Of a stretch of 64,000 bases of DNA, positions 28,418-37,480 are shown piece by piece. The stretch covers positions 124,001-188,000 of the forward strand of contig CAVOHR010000004.1 in assembly GCA_963695835.1 (NCBI GenBank), in the 5' to 3' direction. How positions within the stretch are numbered: the stretch's first letter is position 1; every line of letters starts with the position of its first letter. The DNA comes from VRUE01 sp963695835. Lineage in GTDB: Bacteria > Actinomycetota > Thermoleophilia > Solirubrobacterales > 70-9. The notes under the pieces were generated by a model, which had not been told where the DNA came from, made no database searches, and saw only the letters and a program-made list of their open reading frames with translations. Made by a program: the position numbers and the translations under genes.

Positions 28418-29104
28418 TCAGTTCTCGACGACCGTGGCCGTGTAGAGCAGGCGGGCGGTGCTGTAGCGGCAGCCGTAGGTCGCTCGCTTGCCTACCTTCT
28501 CTTGTGGCTGTCCCTGGCGGACGTCGGTGGTGTTGGTGCATTTGCCCGGTTCGCGGCTGGCGCGCCAGGCGTTCTTCGCCGGCAGGTTCTGGGCGAAGGC
28601 CGGGGCCCAGGTGGGGATCGTGATGCCGACTATGTCGCCCTCTTCCACCTTCAGCGAGGCGCCGAACTTGACCGTCTGCCCGAGGTAGGGGCTGAGGACG
28701 TGGATCGAGCCCTGGCGGCGCAGGTTGTAGCGGGGTGGGCTGGTGCCGGGGACGCGGCGGAGGATCGCCAGCCGCGCCTCGGGCGGGGTGCCGAAGAAGC
28801 CGTTGAAGAAGGAGCGCTGCTGGTTGGTCGGCTGGGCGAGGGTCAGCGCCCAGGCGGTCACCTTGCCGGGCCGGTTGACCCTGAACGGCAGGCTCGTCTG
28901 AGTCGTGCTGACCTGGAAGCCGGTGACGCTGCCGACCGCCTGGCAGGGCAGGCCCGGGCAGGACGGGTCGGGCGTTTCGCCGCTGCCGCCGAGCACCACC
29001 GTGGTCCGCGACTCCGCCGCGACGCCGCTGCCCGCCGCGAGCGGGACAACCAGCGCGAGCCCCGCCGCGAGTGCGATGACCGCCCTTCTCGAAGACCTCG
29101 ACAT
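28418..29104 (-). CDS. Secreted protein of unknown function
   Basis: A 228-aa protein, ATG 29104 preceded by GAGAGGAG. It has a signal peptide (residues 1-30, ending GVAAES), then a beta-rich mature part with two close cysteines (DPSCPGLPC) and two more near the C-terminus (PGKCTNTT, TYGCRY) that could form disulfides. A PGKVTAWALTLAQP segment suggests a jelly-roll-like domain. No family is recognised with certainty. Confidence 0.6.
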   Translation of the reverse strand: MSRSSRRAVIALAAGLALVVPLAAGSGVAAESRTTVVLGGSGETPDPSCPGLPCQAVGSVTGFQVSTTQTSLPFRVNRPGKVTAWALTLAQPTNQQRSFFNGFFGTPPEARLAILRRVPGTSPPRYNLRRQGSIHVLSPYLGQTVKFGASLKVEEGDIVGITIPTWAPAFAQNLPAKNAWRASREPGKCTNTTDVRQGQPQEKVGKRATYGCRYSTARLLYTATVVEN

Positions 29105-29187
29105 GCCCGTGCTCCTCTCGTGGGAAAGTCCTGCTTGCAGCGGCAAGACTAGCCGCCGGGGCGGCTGTTGGCGAGCGCAGCGGCCGG

Positions 29188-29652
29188 CTACCGGGCCCGC
29201 GCGTACTTCAGCGCGACCGCGTAGCGGATCGGGCCCGCGCCGCCGAAGCGCAGGGCGCGGCGGGCGCCGTTGGTCAGATCCCAGTCGTTGCCGCGGCTGT
29301 AGGGGCCGCGATCGATCACCGCGGTGACGATCCGGCGGCCGTGGTAGACGAACTTGACCGGCGTGCCGCAGGGCAGGTCGCGGTTGGCGACGCCGATCGT
29401 CTGCGGCCGCAGAACCTGGCCGCAGGCGGTGTGGCGGCCGTAGAGACCGGGCCCGTACCAGGTGGCGCCGGCCGAGCGCAGCGGCGAGAAGACGATGCCG
29501 CCTTCGAGCGAGCCGGTCGCGGCGGCGGTCGGGGCGCCGCCGGTGCCCCCCTGCGCCACGCCCGGCGCGCAGGCGCCTGCGGCCACGGCGATCAGCAGCA
29601 GCGCGATCCAAGCTCGGTCTTTCCGCCCAAGGCGGTTCCTTGCGTTCTTCAT
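29188..29652 (-). CDS. RlpA-like double-psi beta-barrel protein (cell wall), riboswitch-controlled
   Basis: A 154-aa secreted protein: signal peptide to about residue 32 (AGACAPGVA, where Cys could be a lipid site), a linker, then an RlpA-like DPBB domain: ATWYGPGLYGRHTACGQVL, NRDLPCGTPVKFVYHGRR and VIDRGPYSRGNDWDLTNGARRAL, with the catalytic-type Asp in DRGP. Proteins of this class act on peptidoglycan. The ATG at 29652 directly follows the closing stem of a c-di-AMP riboswitch, which fits the known link between c-di-AMP and wall-remodelling genes in actinobacteria. Confidence 0.85.
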   Translation of the reverse strand: MKNARNRLGRKDRAWIALLLIAVAAGACAPGVAQGGTGGAPTAAATGSLEGGIVFSPLRSAGATWYGPGLYGRHTACGQVLRPQTIGVANRDLPCGTPVKFVYHGRRIVTAVIDRGPYSRGNDWDLTNGARRALRFGGAGPIRYAVALKYARAR

Positions 29653-29787
29653 GCTCTTTCGGGCGCTTACGGGGTTAGCTGACGGGCTCGCGCTGAAAGA
29701 GCTGCGCTACGCGGCGGATGCCGGCGATTCGCCCCAACCATTGGGTCCCCCGCTCCCCGCGGTATGTGGCGGAGATTCAGCGGAAGT
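29653..29787 (-). promoter_or_regulatory. c-di-AMP riboswitch (ydaO-yuaA type)
   Basis: Read on the minus strand, the leader shows the class consensus in order: GGGGGACCCAATG, GGGGCGAATCGCC, then GAGCCCGTCAGCTAACCCCG and AAGCGCCC. A long closing stem is possible between GCTCTTTC upstream and GAAAGAGC at 29653-29660. That last strand abuts the rlpA start codon, so ligand binding could directly mask ribosome access, in keeping with OFF control by c-di-AMP. The call rests on motif recognition, not a covariance search. Confidence 0.85.
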
Positions 29788-29833
29788 TGGCAGCACGTTA
29801 GCAAACGCTAAGACAGAATTCTGTGACGAAGTC

Positions 29834-29861
29834 GAGAAGGGCCCCTCGCGGGGCCCTTCTC
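29834..29861 (-). terminator. Terminator hairpin of rnpB
   Basis: A perfect 12-bp stem GAGAAGGGCCCC with a 4-base loop (29846-29849) immediately after the RNase P RNA 3' end. No clear U-tract follows, as is common in actinobacteria. Confidence 0.8.
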
Positions 29862-29863
29862 TC

Positions 29864-30227
29864 AGCGAGCCTGTAAGCCGGATCCTGTCGTGAGCGGCCA
29901 TCTATCTCTCCGCAGCCGAGGCTGCGGAGGGGCCTGGACGGCCCTGCGGCCTACCTGGACCTCGCCGGGCAGGGTCGACGGTCCTGTTTGGCCTTGCACC
30001 GGGCGGGGTTTGCCTGGCCGCCGCGTCGCCGCGGCGCCGGTGCGCTCTTACCGCACCATTTCACCTTTGCCTGTACGCGGCTCACGTGTGGCCGCGCCAT
30101 CGGCCGTGTGTTTCTGTGGCACTTTCCCGCGGGTTTCCCCGGGTGGGCGTTACCCACCGCCCTCGCCCTATGGTGTCCGGACTTTCCTCGAGGGGTTTTC
30201 TCTCCCCCCGCGGTCGCTCGGCTCGCT
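29864..30227 (-). ncRNA. rnpB: RNase P RNA, type A
   Basis: On the minus strand the conserved 5' P4 strand GAGGAAAGTCCGGAC, the central GGTGAAATGGTGCGGTAAGAG and GGCAAACCCCGC, and the 3' P4 partner with GACAGGATCCGGCTTACAG are all present in order. P1 pairs AGCGAGCC at the 5' end with GGCTCGCT at the 3' end. Length about 364 nt, normal for type A. It is the catalytic RNA that matures tRNA 5' ends. A TACCAT -10-like box lies 7 bases ahead of the inferred 5' end. Confidence 0.95.
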
Positions 30228-30304
30228 TCGTTGATGGTAGTCCTTTTGCGGCCCGCTGCTTGGTTTTCGCGGGCGAATATGGGACTGGCATAGGCTGCGC
30301 CGGG

Positions 30305-31129
30305 ATGGCAGGTGCCGTGATTACCGGAGCCGGCGGAGGTCTCGGCCGCGCGATCGCCCACGAGCTGGCTCGGCGGGGGTTCGAAGTCCATGCCACCGAT
30401 GTCGACGCCGCGGCCGCAGCGAAGGTCGCGGCCGAGATCGGCGCCGGCGCTTCCTCTGCGGCGCTCGACGTCCGCGACGAGGCCGCCTGTCGGGCTGCGG
30501 CGGCTGCGGCCGCGAGCCGCTCGGGCTCGCTCGACGTATGGGTGAACAACGCCGGCGTGCTGGTCACCGGACCGGCCTGGGAGCAGGACGAGGCGACGCG
30601 CCGGACGATCCTCGAAGTCAACGCGCTCGGCACGATGAACGGCACCGTCGCCGCGCTCGGCGAGATGATGCGGGCGGGCCGCGGGCACGTGATCAACGTG
30701 ATCTCGCTGGCCGGGGTCGTCGCCGCCCCCGGCGAGGTGACCTACTCGGCGAGCAAGCACGCGGCGATCGCCTACACGCTGGGGACGCTGTTCGACCTGC
30801 GTCGCGCCGGCTTCGCCGGGATCGAGGTCTCGGCGGTCTGCCCGGACGGAATCTGGACGCCGATGCTCGAGGGCAGGCTCGACGACCCCGAGGCGGCCGG
30901 CTCCTTCTCCGGCCGCCTGCTCACCGCCGGGCAGGTCGCCGTCGAGGTGGGCAGGCTGACCGAGCGGCCCCGGCCGCTGCTCGTGCTGCCGCGCTGGCGC
31001 GGTCCGATGCTGCGCTTCTTCGACCTCTTCCCGCGAGTCGCCGTCCGCCTGCTGCCGCTGGTCATGGCCGACGCGCGCCGCAGGCAGCGGCGCTACAAGA
31101 AGCTCATAGAAGCGGGGCGCTGGCCCTGA
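30305..31129 (+). CDS. Short-chain dehydrogenase/reductase
   Basis: A 274-aa classical SDR: TGAGGGLGRA (cofactor glycine motif, residues 8-17), ATDVDAAAA where Asp38-like residue favours NAD(H), NNAGV (about 78-82), and the catalytic Ser (VISLAG) and YSASK (about 145-149). The C-terminal ~60 residues are rich in Arg and hydrophobic residues (RFFDLFPRVAVRLLPLVM), possibly a membrane-associating helix. Substrate unknown. It is divergent from rnpB and convergent with lexA. Confidence 0.82.
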   Translation: MAGAVITGAGGGLGRAIAHELARRGFEVHATDVDAAAAAKVAAEIGAGASSAALDVRDEAACRAAAAAAASRSGSLDVWVNNAGVLVTGPAWEQDEATRRTILEVNALGTMNGTVAALGEMMRAGRGHVINVISLAGVVAAPGEVTYSASKHAAIAYTLGTLFDLRRAGFAGIEVSAVCPDGIWTPMLEGRLDDPEAAGSFSGRLLTAGQVAVEVGRLTERPRPLLVLPRWRGPMLRFFDLFPRVAVRLLPLVMADARRRQRRYKKLIEAGRWP

Positions 31130-31249
31130 CGGACCCAGGGGTCGCCATGCGGCGTCCTCGGTCGGCCGCCTGCGGGTCACGCACTTGAAGTGCGCTCCCC
31201 TTGCCGGCCTTCCCTGCGTCCTTGCCTGACGACCCCTGGGTCGCGTCAG
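31126..31249. repeat. Long nested palindrome at the SDR/lexA convergent junction
   Basis: Arms 31126-31144 and 31230-31249 match over 19 bp with one bulged base, and each arm contains the stop codon of its neighbouring gene. An inner stem GCACTT/AAGTGC sits in the middle. It probably acts as a bidirectional terminator. Confidence 0.65.
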
Positions 31250-31857
31250 ACTTTCCTTACTACGCCGATCACGCGGCCCAGGACGCTCGCCTCGGTCGTC
31301 CGGATCGGCTTCATCGTCGCGTTCTCGGGCTGCAGGCGGACGTGGTCGCTCTCGTGGAAGTAGCGCTTCACGGTTGCGTCCTCGCCGATCAGGGCGACGA
31401 CGATCTCGCCGTCGGCCGCCTCCTCGGTCGGGCGCACGACGACGTAGTCGTCCTCGAAGATCCCGGCTTCCTTCATGCTTTCGCCGCGCACCCGGAGGAC
31501 GTAGTCGCCGTCCTCGCCGCCGATCACGTCCGGGATCTCGATGTACTCCTCGATGTTCTCCTCGGCGAGGATCGGCTCACCGGCGGCGACGTGACCGACC
31601 AGCGGCAATCCGCCGCCGGGCATGATCGTCCGCTTGGCGCGGTCGAAGAGCAGCTCGATCGCCCGCGGCTTGGTCGGATCGCGCCGCAGCAGCCCGATCT
31701 TCTCCAGGTTCCCCAGGTGCGCGTGCACGGTCGAGGACGAATGCAACCCGACCGCCTTGCCGATCTCCCGCACCGTGGGCGGGTAGCCGGTCTTCTCCGC
31801 GTAGCGACGGATGAAGTCGAAGATCTCCTTCTGCCTCTTGGTCAGATCCAGGTCCAC
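31246..31857 (-). CDS. lexA: LexA repressor, SOS regulator
   Basis: A 203-aa protein with an N-terminal winged-helix domain (LTKRQKEIFDFIRRYAEKTGYPPTVREIG, residues 5-33) and a C-terminal S24 self-cleavage domain. The scissile Ala-Gly is in VAAGEP (about residues 92-93), the nucleophile Ser127 is in RGESM and the general base Lys164 is in ATVKRY. RecA-stimulated autocleavage would derepress DNA-damage genes. An SOS box lies 49 bases upstream, so it is autoregulated. Confidence 0.95.
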   Translation of the reverse strand: MDLDLTKRQKEIFDFIRRYAEKTGYPPTVREIGKAVGLHSSSTVHAHLGNLEKIGLLRRDPTKPRAIELLFDRAKRTIMPGGGLPLVGHVAAGEPILAEENIEEYIEIPDVIGGEDGDYVLRVRGESMKEAGIFEDDYVVVRPTEEAADGEIVVALIGEDATVKRYFHESDHVRLQPENATMKPIRTTEASVLGRVIGVVRKV

Positions 31858-31905
31858 CCGATCCTCCTCGTCGCCGGCCCACCATCATCGGGGCCGGTAG
31901 CCGTT

Positions 31906-31919
31906 CGAACACCTGTTCG
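31906..31919. promoter_or_regulatory. SOS (LexA) box
   Basis: CGAAC-ACCT-GTTCG exactly matches the actinobacterial/Bacillus-type LexA operator, placed in the lexA promoter region. Confidence 0.9.
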
Positions 31920-32027
31920 CAGGCTACCGCCTGCCCCGGACGCATGCAAGCGACTCCCCCGCCTGCAATGCAGCCGCCGGCCCCCGCAACCCGCGCCAGG
32001 GCCAAACATCTAGAATCGACGCCCCAC

Positions 32028-32113
32028 GCGGCTGTGGCGGAACTGGTAGACGCGCAAGGTTGAGGGCCTTGTGCCCCTAACGGGGCGTGATGGTTCGACT
32101 CCATTCAGCCGCA
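32028..32113 (+). tRNA. tRNA-Leu (GAG)
   Basis: An 86-nt class II tRNA. Acceptor stem GCGGCTG / CAGCCGC, anticodon stem CAAGG / CCTTG with loop TTGAGGG (anticodon GAG), a long variable arm, T-loop GGTTCGACTCC, discriminator A at 32113. The CCA is not encoded. Confidence 0.95.
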
Positions 32114-32118
32114 TCGGA

Positions 32119-32148
32119 AAGCCCCCGCAAGTCGGGGGCTTTTTCTGT
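32119..32148 (+). terminator. Intrinsic terminator after tRNA-Leu
   Basis: AGCCCCCG-caagt-CGGGGGCT stem followed by TTTTT, a canonical rho-independent terminator and the clearest in the window. Confidence 0.9.
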
Positions 32149-32162
32149 TTTCCGCCACTCAC

Positions 32163-32290
32163 AACTGATGCTGTCATGGCCCGTCCATAGCCGCTCGTTG
32201 TATTGCCGAAGTCCCGACGAAGCGCGACAAGCTCCTCGTCGGTGAGGTCCAGCGGTGGAAATTTACATGCGAGTTTGCTGATCAGTGATT
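32163..32290 (-). pseudogene. Possible gene remnant beside tRNA-Leu
   Basis: On the minus strand a short frame reads FPPLDLTDEELVALRRD and then NTTSGYGRAM, which looks like real protein with helical character, but it has no start and runs into the tRNA terminator. Base composition is lower in GC than in the neighbours. It may be the tail of a gene lost or brought in at the tRNA. No family is recognised. Confidence 0.3.
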
Positions 32291-32331
32291 AATCTCTCGC
32301 ATATCGACCAGTCGAATACGGGAGGCTTGAA

Positions 32332-33372
32332 ATGACCCATCGCTGCTCTTTGAACTGCATCCTTCCCCCCGGACTGCTGCACAGAGTCGCCGCCGAGGGG
32401 CCCGAGGAGCTCCGCAAGACGGCGCTCGAGACGCTGCGGCTCGACGGGCGCTTTCGCCTCGCCAGGGCCGAGGCGGCGGCCCGCACCGGCGGGCGCTCGC
32501 TGCAGCCGCTCACCTTCGCCCGGCTCGGCGGCAAGCCCCAGCGGACGATCTACGACCAGAACCACGAAGAAGCCCAGGTGCCCGGGTCGGTCGCGCGGTC
32601 GGAGGGTCAGGGCCCGGTCGCCGACGAAGCCGTCAACCAGGCCTACGACGGGCTCGGCGCCACCTACGACTTCTACTGGCAGAGCTTCCAGCGCGACTCG
32701 ATCGACGGCCAGGGCCTGCCGCTGCTCGGGCTCGTCCACTTCGGCAAGGCGTACGGCAACGCCTTCTGGGACAACGCGGGCCACATGTTCTTCGGCGACG
32801 GCGACGGCAGGATGCTGACGCAGACGACCGCCGGCACCGACGTGATCGGCCACGAGCTGACCCACGGCGTCACCCAGTACGAGGCGAACCTGGTCTACTC
32901 GGGCCAGTCGGGCGCGCTCAACGAGTCGGTCTCCGACGTCTTCGGGATCCAGGTCAAGCAGCGCGTGCTCGGCCAGTCCGTCGAGCAGTCGGACTGGCTG
33001 ATCGGCGCCGACATCGTCGGGCCCGAGCTGAGCCCGGCGCTGCGGTCGATGAAGGAACCCGGCACGGCGAACCCCTACGACGACCAGCCGGCGACGATGG
33101 CCGGCTACGTCTCCAACGGCGACGTCCACACCAACTCGGGGATTCCGAACCACGCCTTCTACGTCGTCGCGACCACGCTCGGCGGCAACGCCTGGGATGC
33201 GGCGGGGCCGATCTGGTACGCGGCCCTGAGCGACCCCGGCCTGCCGGCGACGGCGACCTTCGTGGAATTCGCCAAGCGGACGCTGATCCAGGCGGAACGC
33301 GCCTACGGCGCGGCCAGCTCGGAGGCCGGCGCCGTCCGGGCCGGCTGGGAAGCGGTCGAAGTCCCGGTGTAG
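32332..33372 (+). CDS. Protealysin-like M4 neutral metallopeptidase
   Basis: A 346-aa thermolysin-family protease, ATG 32332 with GGGAGG at 6-base spacing. It has the zinc motif VIGHELTHGVTQ (HELTH at 174-178), the third zinc ligand Glu in ALNESVSDVFG (about 198) and the catalytic His region NSGIPNHAFY. The precursor is short: no signal peptide and a ~50-residue propeptide with ILPPGLLHRVA, the PPxxLL motif of protealysin-type enzymes. Such proteases are often cytoplasmic precursors exported by non-standard routes. The next gene encodes an emfourin-like inhibitor. Confidence 0.9.
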   Translation: MTHRCSLNCILPPGLLHRVAAEGPEELRKTALETLRLDGRFRLARAEAAARTGGRSLQPLTFARLGGKPQRTIYDQNHEEAQVPGSVARSEGQGPVADEAVNQAYDGLGATYDFYWQSFQRDSIDGQGLPLLGLVHFGKAYGNAFWDNAGHMFFGDGDGRMLTQTTAGTDVIGHELTHGVTQYEANLVYSGQSGALNESVSDVFGIQVKQRVLGQSVEQSDWLIGADIVGPELSPALRSMKEPGTANPYDDQPATMAGYVSNGDVHTNSGIPNHAFYVVATTLGGNAWDAAGPIWYAALSDPGLPATATFVEFAKRTLIQAERAYGAASSEAGAVRAGWEAVEVPV

Positions 33373-33382
33373 CGTTCGCCGG

Positions 33383-33691
33383 GTGCGGTTGCGAATCAGG
33401 CGACTCGGCGGGATCGCGGGCATCGCGCTGCAGGCCGAGCTCGACACCGACGACCTGCCCGCCGCCGAGGCATCCGGCGTCGAGCAGGCGCTCGGCCGCC
33501 TGCGCGGCGCGGCCCCGTCCGGGCCGCCGCAGCCCGACGCGTTTCGCTACGAGATCACCCCGCTCGACGACCCCGCCGCCGCCCCGGTCGTGCTCGACCA
33601 GCGCGACGTCCCGGCCGAGCTGAAGGGACTGGTCGAGGAGGTCGGCCGGTCCGGCGAGCCGCGGCGGCGCGATCCGACCGACCGGGACTGA
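33383..33691 (+). CDS. Emfourin-like protealysin inhibitor
   Basis: A 102-aa protein (GTG 33383), 10 bases after the protease stop. The N-terminal RIRRLGGIAGIALQAELD and the mid segment PQPDAFRYEITPLDD match the pattern of emfourins (GG(F/I)AG near the start, then PD-x-F-x-Y). Family members bind the active site of the co-transcribed protealysin and block it. The identification rests on this pattern plus gene order, both convincing. Confidence 0.75.
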   Translation: MRLRIRRLGGIAGIALQAELDTDDLPAAEASGVEQALGRLRGAAPSGPPQPDAFRYEITPLDDPAAAPVVLDQRDVPAELKGLVEEVGRSGEPRRRDPTDRD

Positions 33692-33783
33692 AGGACCCCG
33701 CCGGCCCGGGTCAGCTCCACATCGCTCACCGCGATGGGCTTGAGAGAAGCCGCGCGATCGTGAGAACGGGGGCATTCCAGCGC

Positions 33784-33829
33784 CGCATCCGACTTTGACC
33801 ACACCCCGCTGGGGTCAAAGTCGGATGCG
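33784..33829. repeat. Hairpin element, subfamily 3, copy a
   Basis: A perfect 17-bp inverted repeat (CGCATCCGACTTTGACC and complement) with a 12-base loop. Eighteen bases (TCCGACTTTGACCACACC) recur identically at 63188-63205. Confidence 0.8.
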
Positions 33830-33845
33830 CGCCCGGCCGCGACCC

Positions 33846-33888
33846 GGATGGAGCCTTGTCCGCGCCATATGCCGGTAAGGAACAGCGG
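33846..33888. repeat. Hairpin element, subfamily 2, copy B
   Basis: A 43-nt copy whose right arm ends GGTAAGGAACAGCGG, as in copy A. The left arm has diverged, so the outer stem no longer pairs. It lies 32 bases before the DedA-like gene. Confidence 0.6.
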
Positions 33889-33920
33889 AGCGCCTTGGCC
33901 TGCCTTACGGTTGCGCTCCG

Positions 33921-34493
33921 ATGTCGGCGCCGGCTCAATTCGCGCTTGCGGTCGCGGTCATCTTCGCGGTCAACCTGCTGCCGGCCTTCGGGCCGCCGAC
34001 CTGGTCGCTGCTCGTCTTCTTCACCCTCGACTTCGACCTGCCGGTGGCGCCGCTGGTGATCGCCGGGGCGCTGGCCGCGGCGTCGGGGCGCTTCGTCCTC
34101 GCCAGCGGCGCGCGGAAGCTGCGGCCGCGGCTCTCGGCGGCGCGGCTGGCCAGCGTCGACCGCGCCCAGCGGGCGCTGAGCGGAAACCGGCGGCGCGCCG
34201 TGGCCGGGCTCGGGCTGTTCGCCCTCTCCCCCGTCCCCTCCGGCCCGCTCTTCGTCGCCGCCGGCCTGATGACCGTGCCGCTGCTGCCGCTGACCGCCGC
34301 CTTCTTCGCCGGCCGCCTGGTCTCCTACTCGATCTACGTCAGCGTCGCGACGATCGCCGAGCGCAACCTCGGCTCGCTCGCGCTCGACGCGCTCACCTCG
34401 CCGCTGGGCATGGCGCTGCAGATCGCGATGCTGATCGCGCTCGGGGCGCTGCTCGGCGGCCTGCGGCCGGAGCGGGCGCTGCGGAATCGCTGA
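33921..34493 (+). CDS. DedA/VTT-like small membrane protein
   Basis: A 190-aa protein with about five hydrophobic segments. The middle region SPVPSGPLFVAAGLM followed by LTAAFFAGRLVSY resembles the conserved P-x-P-S...F-A-A-G and AFF-x-GR parts of VTT/DedA-superfamily scramblases or transporters. The charged loop KLRPRLSAARLASVDRAQRAL sits between helices. Function is inferred only at superfamily level. Confidence 0.6.
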   Translation: MSAPAQFALAVAVIFAVNLLPAFGPPTWSLLVFFTLDFDLPVAPLVIAGALAAASGRFVLASGARKLRPRLSAARLASVDRAQRALSGNRRRAVAGLGLFALSPVPSGPLFVAAGLMTVPLLPLTAAFFAGRLVSYSIYVSVATIAERNLGSLALDALTSPLGMALQIAMLIALGALLGGLRPERALRNR

Positions 34494-34502
34494 GAGGAGG
34501 CT

Positions 34503-35624
34503 CTACGCGGAGCCGCTCAGCTCGAGCGCTCGCAGGGTGCGGTTGACGTCGGTGATCGAGATCAGGCCGAGGCGGCCGTCCTCGCTGCGGACGACCGCCC
34601 TGCCGACCCGCTGGAAGGCCGGCCGCTCGAGCAGCTCGGCGACGTCCTGATGCTCGCCGACGACCAGTTCCGGATCGGAGACCGCCGCTGCCCCGACCGA
34701 GGTGGCGGCCCGCCGCCCGGCCGGGACCCGCTCGACCCGCTCGACGTCGATCAGGCCGACCGGCCGGTCGCCGTCGACCACCGGGAAGGCGGTGTAGCCG
34801 TACCTGACGAAGTAGCGCTCGAGCGCCTCGGCGACGCTGATCTGCGCCGGGATGGCGACCGCCGGGAAGGACATCAGGCGGCCGGCCTCGCGCCCGGCGA
34901 AGGCGGTGCGGATCCGCAGCCCGCCCTCCTCCGCCTTCGCCGCGAAGATGACGAAGACGCCGACGACGGCCAGCCAGACGCCGCCGACCGCCCCTCCCAC
35001 GGCGGCGAGCAGGCCGAGGCCGATCATCCCGTAGCCGAAGCCGCGGCCGATCGAGGCGGCGGCCGCGGTTGCACGGCTCAGGTCGCCGCTGCGGCGCCAG
35101 AGCAGCGCCCTCGCCACCCGGCCGCCGTCGAGCGGGAAGGCCGGCAGCAGGTTGAAGACGAGGATCGCCGCGTTGATGATCAGCTGGTAGTCGACGAGCG
35201 CGCGCAGCGCGTCGGGCGTCGAAGCCGGCAGCGCCACCGCGACGAGCGCGAAGGCGAGGGCGATCGCCAGGGTCACCGCCGGGCCGGCGAGGGCGAAGCG
35301 CAGCTCGTCGCCGGCGGTCTGCGGATAGCCCTTCATCCGCGCCACGCCACCGAGCAGCCAGAGGTCGATCTCCTCGATCTCGACCCCGTGGCGCCGCGCG
35401 ACCACGCTGTGCCCCAGCTCGTGCAGGAGGATGCTGGCGAAGAGCAGCAGCGCGCTCAGCAGCCCGAGCGCGTAGGCGGCGGCCGGAGCGATCCCCGGCG
35501 CCTGGTCGGGGTAGTAGACGGCGCCCAGCGACCAGGCGATCAGCACGACGATCAGCAGCCAGAGCGGCTGGACGCCGATCGGGATCCCCGCCAGGCGGCC
35601 GATGCGGACGCTGCGCAGGCTCAC
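34503..35624 (-). CDS. Site-2-type M50 zinc metalloprotease with CBS domains
   Basis: A 373-aa intramembrane protease. TM helices flank the zinc motif HELGHSVVARRHG (about residue 66), and the second metal-site motif LLPAFPLDGGRVARALL (about 165) gives the LDG Asp. Two CBS motifs follow in the C-terminal ~130 residues (VAIPAQISVAEALE, YGYTAFPVVDGDRPVGLID, then LISITDVNRTLR). Such Rip3-like CBS proteases probably sense nucleotides and cut membrane-bound regulators. It lies 10 bases from the convergent DedA-like gene and in line behind the esterase gene. Confidence 0.9.
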   Translation of the reverse strand: MSLRSVRIGRLAGIPIGVQPLWLLIVVLIAWSLGAVYYPDQAPGIAPAAAYALGLLSALLLFASILLHELGHSVVARRHGVEIEEIDLWLLGGVARMKGYPQTAGDELRFALAGPAVTLAIALAFALVAVALPASTPDALRALVDYQLIINAAILVFNLLPAFPLDGGRVARALLWRRSGDLSRATAAAASIGRGFGYGMIGLGLLAAVGGAVGGVWLAVVGVFVIFAAKAEEGGLRIRTAFAGREAGRLMSFPAVAIPAQISVAEALERYFVRYGYTAFPVVDGDRPVGLIDVERVERVPAGRRAATSVGAAAVSDPELVVGEHQDVAELLERPAFQRVGRAVVRSEDGRLGLISITDVNRTLRALELSGSA

Positions 35625-35640
35625 CCGTCCTCCCCTCCCC

Positions 35641-37020
<1,380 letters not shown>

Positions 37021-37021
37021 C

Positions 37022-37321
37022 TCAGTACACCCCGACCAGGTCGCGGGCCTCTTCGGGCTCGAGATCGCCGTCGGAGACCTTGAAGCCGACCGTGTCGACG
37101 AAGTCCCCGGCGCCGGCGTCGGTCTTCATCCGCGCCATCTCGGCGGTGACGCCGGCGTCGGCGAGGTCGCGCGCCGCGTCGGGGCTGTAGCAGCGGGCGA
37201 GCAGCCACTCGTCGACTTCGTGCGCCTCGAACCCGCACTCGGCCCAGGTCTCGGCGGCGTCGTCGGGGTTGCCGCCGTGGGCGAAGTGGCCGTGTCTCTC
37301 GATCACCTCGCGGATCGTCAT
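37022..37321 (-). CDS. Small acidic protein of unknown function
   Basis: A 99-aa, Asp/Glu-rich soluble protein (MTIREVIERHGHFAHGG start). Two helical repeats are suggested by AAETWAECGFEAHEVDEWL and ARDLADAGVTAEMARM, which resemble UBA-like three-helix turns, but no family is recognised. It is spaced one base from the esterase start, so they form an operon. The leader carries a hairpin GGGGT-tgcttgc-ACCCC at 37348-37364. Confidence 0.6.
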   Translation of the reverse strand: MTIREVIERHGHFAHGGNPDDAAETWAECGFEAHEVDEWLLARCYSPDAARDLADAGVTAEMARMKTDAGAGDFVDTVGFKVSDGDLEPEEARDLVGVY

Positions 37322-37480
37322 TCGCCTCTCCTCCTCGAACCGGTGGGGTTGCTTGCACCCCCATTCTGTGCCGATCGAGGACGCCGTTCATCCGGGTAAT
37401 CCCGCCTCCTCGTCGGGACTTTTCCCCGATGGTGCGCCGGACGCGGTGGCGTCGACTCCGCTCGAAATGACCTCCCGCGC

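Noticed and set aside
37435..37470. GTCGACTCCGCTCGAAATGA as a known genome-wide intergenic repeat
   Set aside because: Only one copy is in the window, so repeat status cannot be shown here.
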